Origin: Akkermansiaceae bacterium
GTDB lineage: Bacteria; Verrucomicrobiota; Verrucomicrobiia; Verrucomicrobiales; Akkermansiaceae
DNA length: 64,000 nt
Direction of reading: 5' to 3'
Assembly (NCBI GenBank): GCA_013041925.1
Contig: JABDRB010000003.1
Location: forward strand, 372,001 to 436,000
The position numbers and the translations under genes were made by a program. The notes beneath the pieces are model-generated. The model ran no database searches. It had not been told where the DNA came from and worked only from the letters and a program-made list of their open reading frames with translations. Positions 62,382-64,000 of this stretch are shown here, one piece after another (positions within the stretch are counted from its first letter, which is position 1; each line of letters opens with the position of its first letter).

Positions 62382-64000
62382 ATGTCCCGCCTCCTTATCC
62401 TCGCCCTCATTGGCCTGTTTGCGCTCCCCCAGGCCCGCGCCCAACACCAACTCATCCGTGAGGTTTACGATACCAAGACTAATACCTGGGCACAGGTCAC
62501 ACTCTTGCTCGGTAAACTCCCCGCCCACGGCTATGCCCCAGTCAGAATCAAAATCAATAACGCCAGCAAGACCGACCGCGACCTCACACTGAATTTTACC
62601 TCACGCGATAACACCGCTTACGGCAACGATACCGGAAGTCGCATGACCTCCCGATTCTCATGCTCCTGCGCAGCAGGAAGCGAGGAAACCTACGATTTCC
62701 TCGTCCCTCTCACCACCATTTTTCAGACCGGCTACGGCAGCGGCAGCGAGCTCATGCTCTCACTGACCTGCACAGGCTACCGGGCAAGCACCGGCAGCGT
62801 GACCACGGAAACCAACGACACGTGGCCATCCATCCTCCTGAGTAATGAACTTTTCATCCCGAACGCATCCAGCCTCAATAGCCACATCAGCCCTGCCCAC
62901 TCAAGGTCAGGCGATCTCGAGTTCGCTGGCGATTTTGACCCAAAATCCATGCCCACCGACTGGCGCGCCTACATCGGTCACGACACCATCATGATGACCA
63001 GCCACAACTGGACGCAACTCGACCCCGGTGCCCGCACCGCCATTCTCGACTGGAACCGCCTCGGCGGACATCTCATCCTCTACACCTCCCATGCCTCGGA
63101 TGACCTCGCCACCCTCAACATTGACACCCAACAACTGGGAAAAAAAAGCGCCACCCGCAGTTTGGGCCGAGTCACCTTGACGCCCTTACCACCATCAAAA
63201 CGACTCGACCCCGCCAAAACGCAGAAGCTCGTGCAATCACACAATCCCCGCACAAAGTCACTCCAAGCCGAGCTCCTCCATCACTACGCTAAAAGTTGGC
63301 CACTCCAGATCACATTGGGGGAGAAAAGCTTCAACACCACATTCTTTATCCTCATCCTGTTAGCCTTTGGCATCCTGGTTGGGCCCGTCAATCTGTTTGT
63401 CTTCGCCAAGGCCGGAAAACGCCACAAGCTCTTTATCACAACACCCATCATCTCTCTCGGCGCCAGTGCCATCCTGATCATCATCATCATGTTCCAAGAC
63501 GGCTTTGGCGGCCGCGGCCACCGACTCTTACTCATCGAGGTCCAAACCGATGAGCATAAAGCCTACATCATCCAAGAACAAGCTGCCCGCACAGGTGTCT
63601 TGTTAGGCAATTCCTTTGAGACCTCAGAACCTGCCATGATTTCGCCCGTCGCCCTCGATCCGTCGCGCTGGACACGGGTTGTCACCAATGGCTCCGCCCC
63701 AAGCTCCTACACCGCCAACCACGGTAGTAAGGGCCTTGAGGCCAGCGGCGATTGGTTTCAATCGCGCAGCATCCACGGCCACATCCTGAAATCCGTACGC
63801 CCCACCCGAGGAGGCATCGCGCTCACCCCCCGCGCCGGCGCCCCCCAGCTAACCTCATCCTTCGACTTCGATCTCGGCACCCTTTTCTATCGAGCCAAGG
63901 ACAGCACATGGTGGAAATCCGACACACTCATAAAAGGCGACGCCACAACGCTCACGCCAAGCAGCGCAACCGAGTTTGACCGCTGGGTTAAAACCCAATC
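62382..64000 (+). CDS. Large membrane protein of the MoxR cluster, partial at right edge
   Basis: The frame is open from the ATG at 62382 to the end of the window (539 codons so far, no stop), so the gene continues beyond it. It has a signal peptide (MSRLLILALIGLFALPQARA), a long extracytoplasmic beta-rich region, then two hydrophobic segments around residues 317-337 (FFILILLAFGILVGPVNLFV) and 346-366 (IISLGASAILIIIIMF), followed by a second extracytoplasmic part. This layout fits large membrane proteins found beside MoxR ATPases in Verrucomicrobia and Planctomycetes. The function is unknown. It starts 18 bp after the MoxR stop. Confidence 0.8.
   Translation, partial: MSRLLILALIGLFALPQARAQHQLIREVYDTKTNTWAQVTLLLGKLPAHGYAPVRIKINNASKTDRDLTLNFTSRDNTAYGNDTGSRMTSRFSCSCAAGSEETYDFLVPLTTIFQTGYGSGSELMLSLTCTGYRASTGSVTTETNDTWPSILLSNELFIPNASSLNSHISPAHSRSGDLEFAGDFDPKSMPTDWRAYIGHDTIMMTSHNWTQLDPGARTAILDWNRLGGHLILYTSHASDDLATLNIDTQQLGKKSATRSLGRVTLTPLPPSKRLDPAKTQKLVQSHNPRTKSLQAELLHHYAKSWPLQITLGEKSFNTTFFILILLAFGILVGPVNLFVFAKAGKRHKLFITTPIISLGASAILIIIIMFQDGFGGRGHRLLLIEVQTDEHKAYIIQEQAARTGVLLGNSFETSEPAMISPVALDPSRWTRVVTNGSAPSSYTANHGSKGLEASGDWFQSRSIHGHILKSVRPTRGGIALTPRAGAPQLTSSFDFDLGTLFYRAKDSTWWKSDTLIKGDATTLTPSSATEFDRWVKTQ

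Noticed and set aside
1-64000. tRNA, rRNA, CRISPR or transposase genes
   Set aside because: I looked for T-arm type GGTTCGAATCC patterns in the gaps, regular spaced repeats, and transposase motifs, and saw none. This was by eye, not by a search program.

Overview
The window is GC-rich with a strong bias to C-ending codons. It reads as chromosome of a Gram-negative, free-living, probably marine member of the Verrucomicrobiota (Verrucomicrobiae). Reasons: LPS genes (kdsA, an LptC/LptA-like protein, lptB), an enlarged SecA with a C-terminal zinc motif, a PEP-CTERM protein beside a Verrucomicrobia-style secreted repeat protein, the C-terminus of a hydrazine-synthase-like/propeller protein, membrane-anchored alpha/alpha-toroid proteins beside MoxR, an ion-pumping pyrophosphatase, and secreted GH29 and beta-helix proteins. 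The taxonomic call is inference. I saw no tRNA, rRNA, CRISPR array, insertion sequence or prophage.

Layout. 1-8,300: end of a propeller protein, secA, then a polysaccharide island (sulfatase remnant, GH29 alpha-L-fucosidase, beta-helix protein). 8,460-16,850: serS, a decayed DUF1638 gene, mutY, a ThuA-like protein, a murU/amgK-like cell-wall recycling pair, a CHASE2-like membrane protein and argB. 16,900-23,450: two AT-richer secreted-protein genes, a prepilin peptidase with a large insertion, a 142-bp inverted-repeat element, the CCA enzyme, a DUF151 nuclease-like protein and a gamma-carbonic-anhydrase-like protein. 23,440-33,200: a GT35 phosphorylase homologue lacking the cofactor lysine, a hydrolase, rppH, an AsmA-like protein, an ABCG-type exporter and secreted proteins of unknown function. 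33,400-39,500: pyrophosphatase, outer-membrane protein and two divergent ammonium transporters sharing an intergenic region with two facing sigma-54-type promoters. 39,570-45,200: coaX, a ROK kinase and kdsA-lpt-lptB-hpf. 45,200-53,300: mostly minus-strand housekeeping genes (argG, globin, M50 protease, leuA, map) with a lipoprotein L,D-transpeptidase and a small gene carrying an in-frame TGA. 53,450-64,000: an ECF sigma factor with an unusual membrane partner, an oxidoreductase, and a toroid-toroid-coiled coil-MoxR-membrane protein cluster that runs off the window.

Most interesting points. (1) A 72-codon membrane gene at 45707-45925 (minus) has an in-frame TGA followed by a hairpin that fits my recollection of the bacterial SECIS rules, so it is a candidate small selenoprotein; a nonsense mutation is the main alternative. 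(2) Facing sigma-54 promoters lie between the two amt genes. (3) The GT35 protein has Ser where the PLP lysine should be. (4) The LptA-like gene has a signal peptide that only appears if translation starts at a CTG. (5) Several intergenic repeat types occur: heptamer/octamer arrays just upstream of starts, a dispersed roughly 55-bp repeat, and a paired inverted element.
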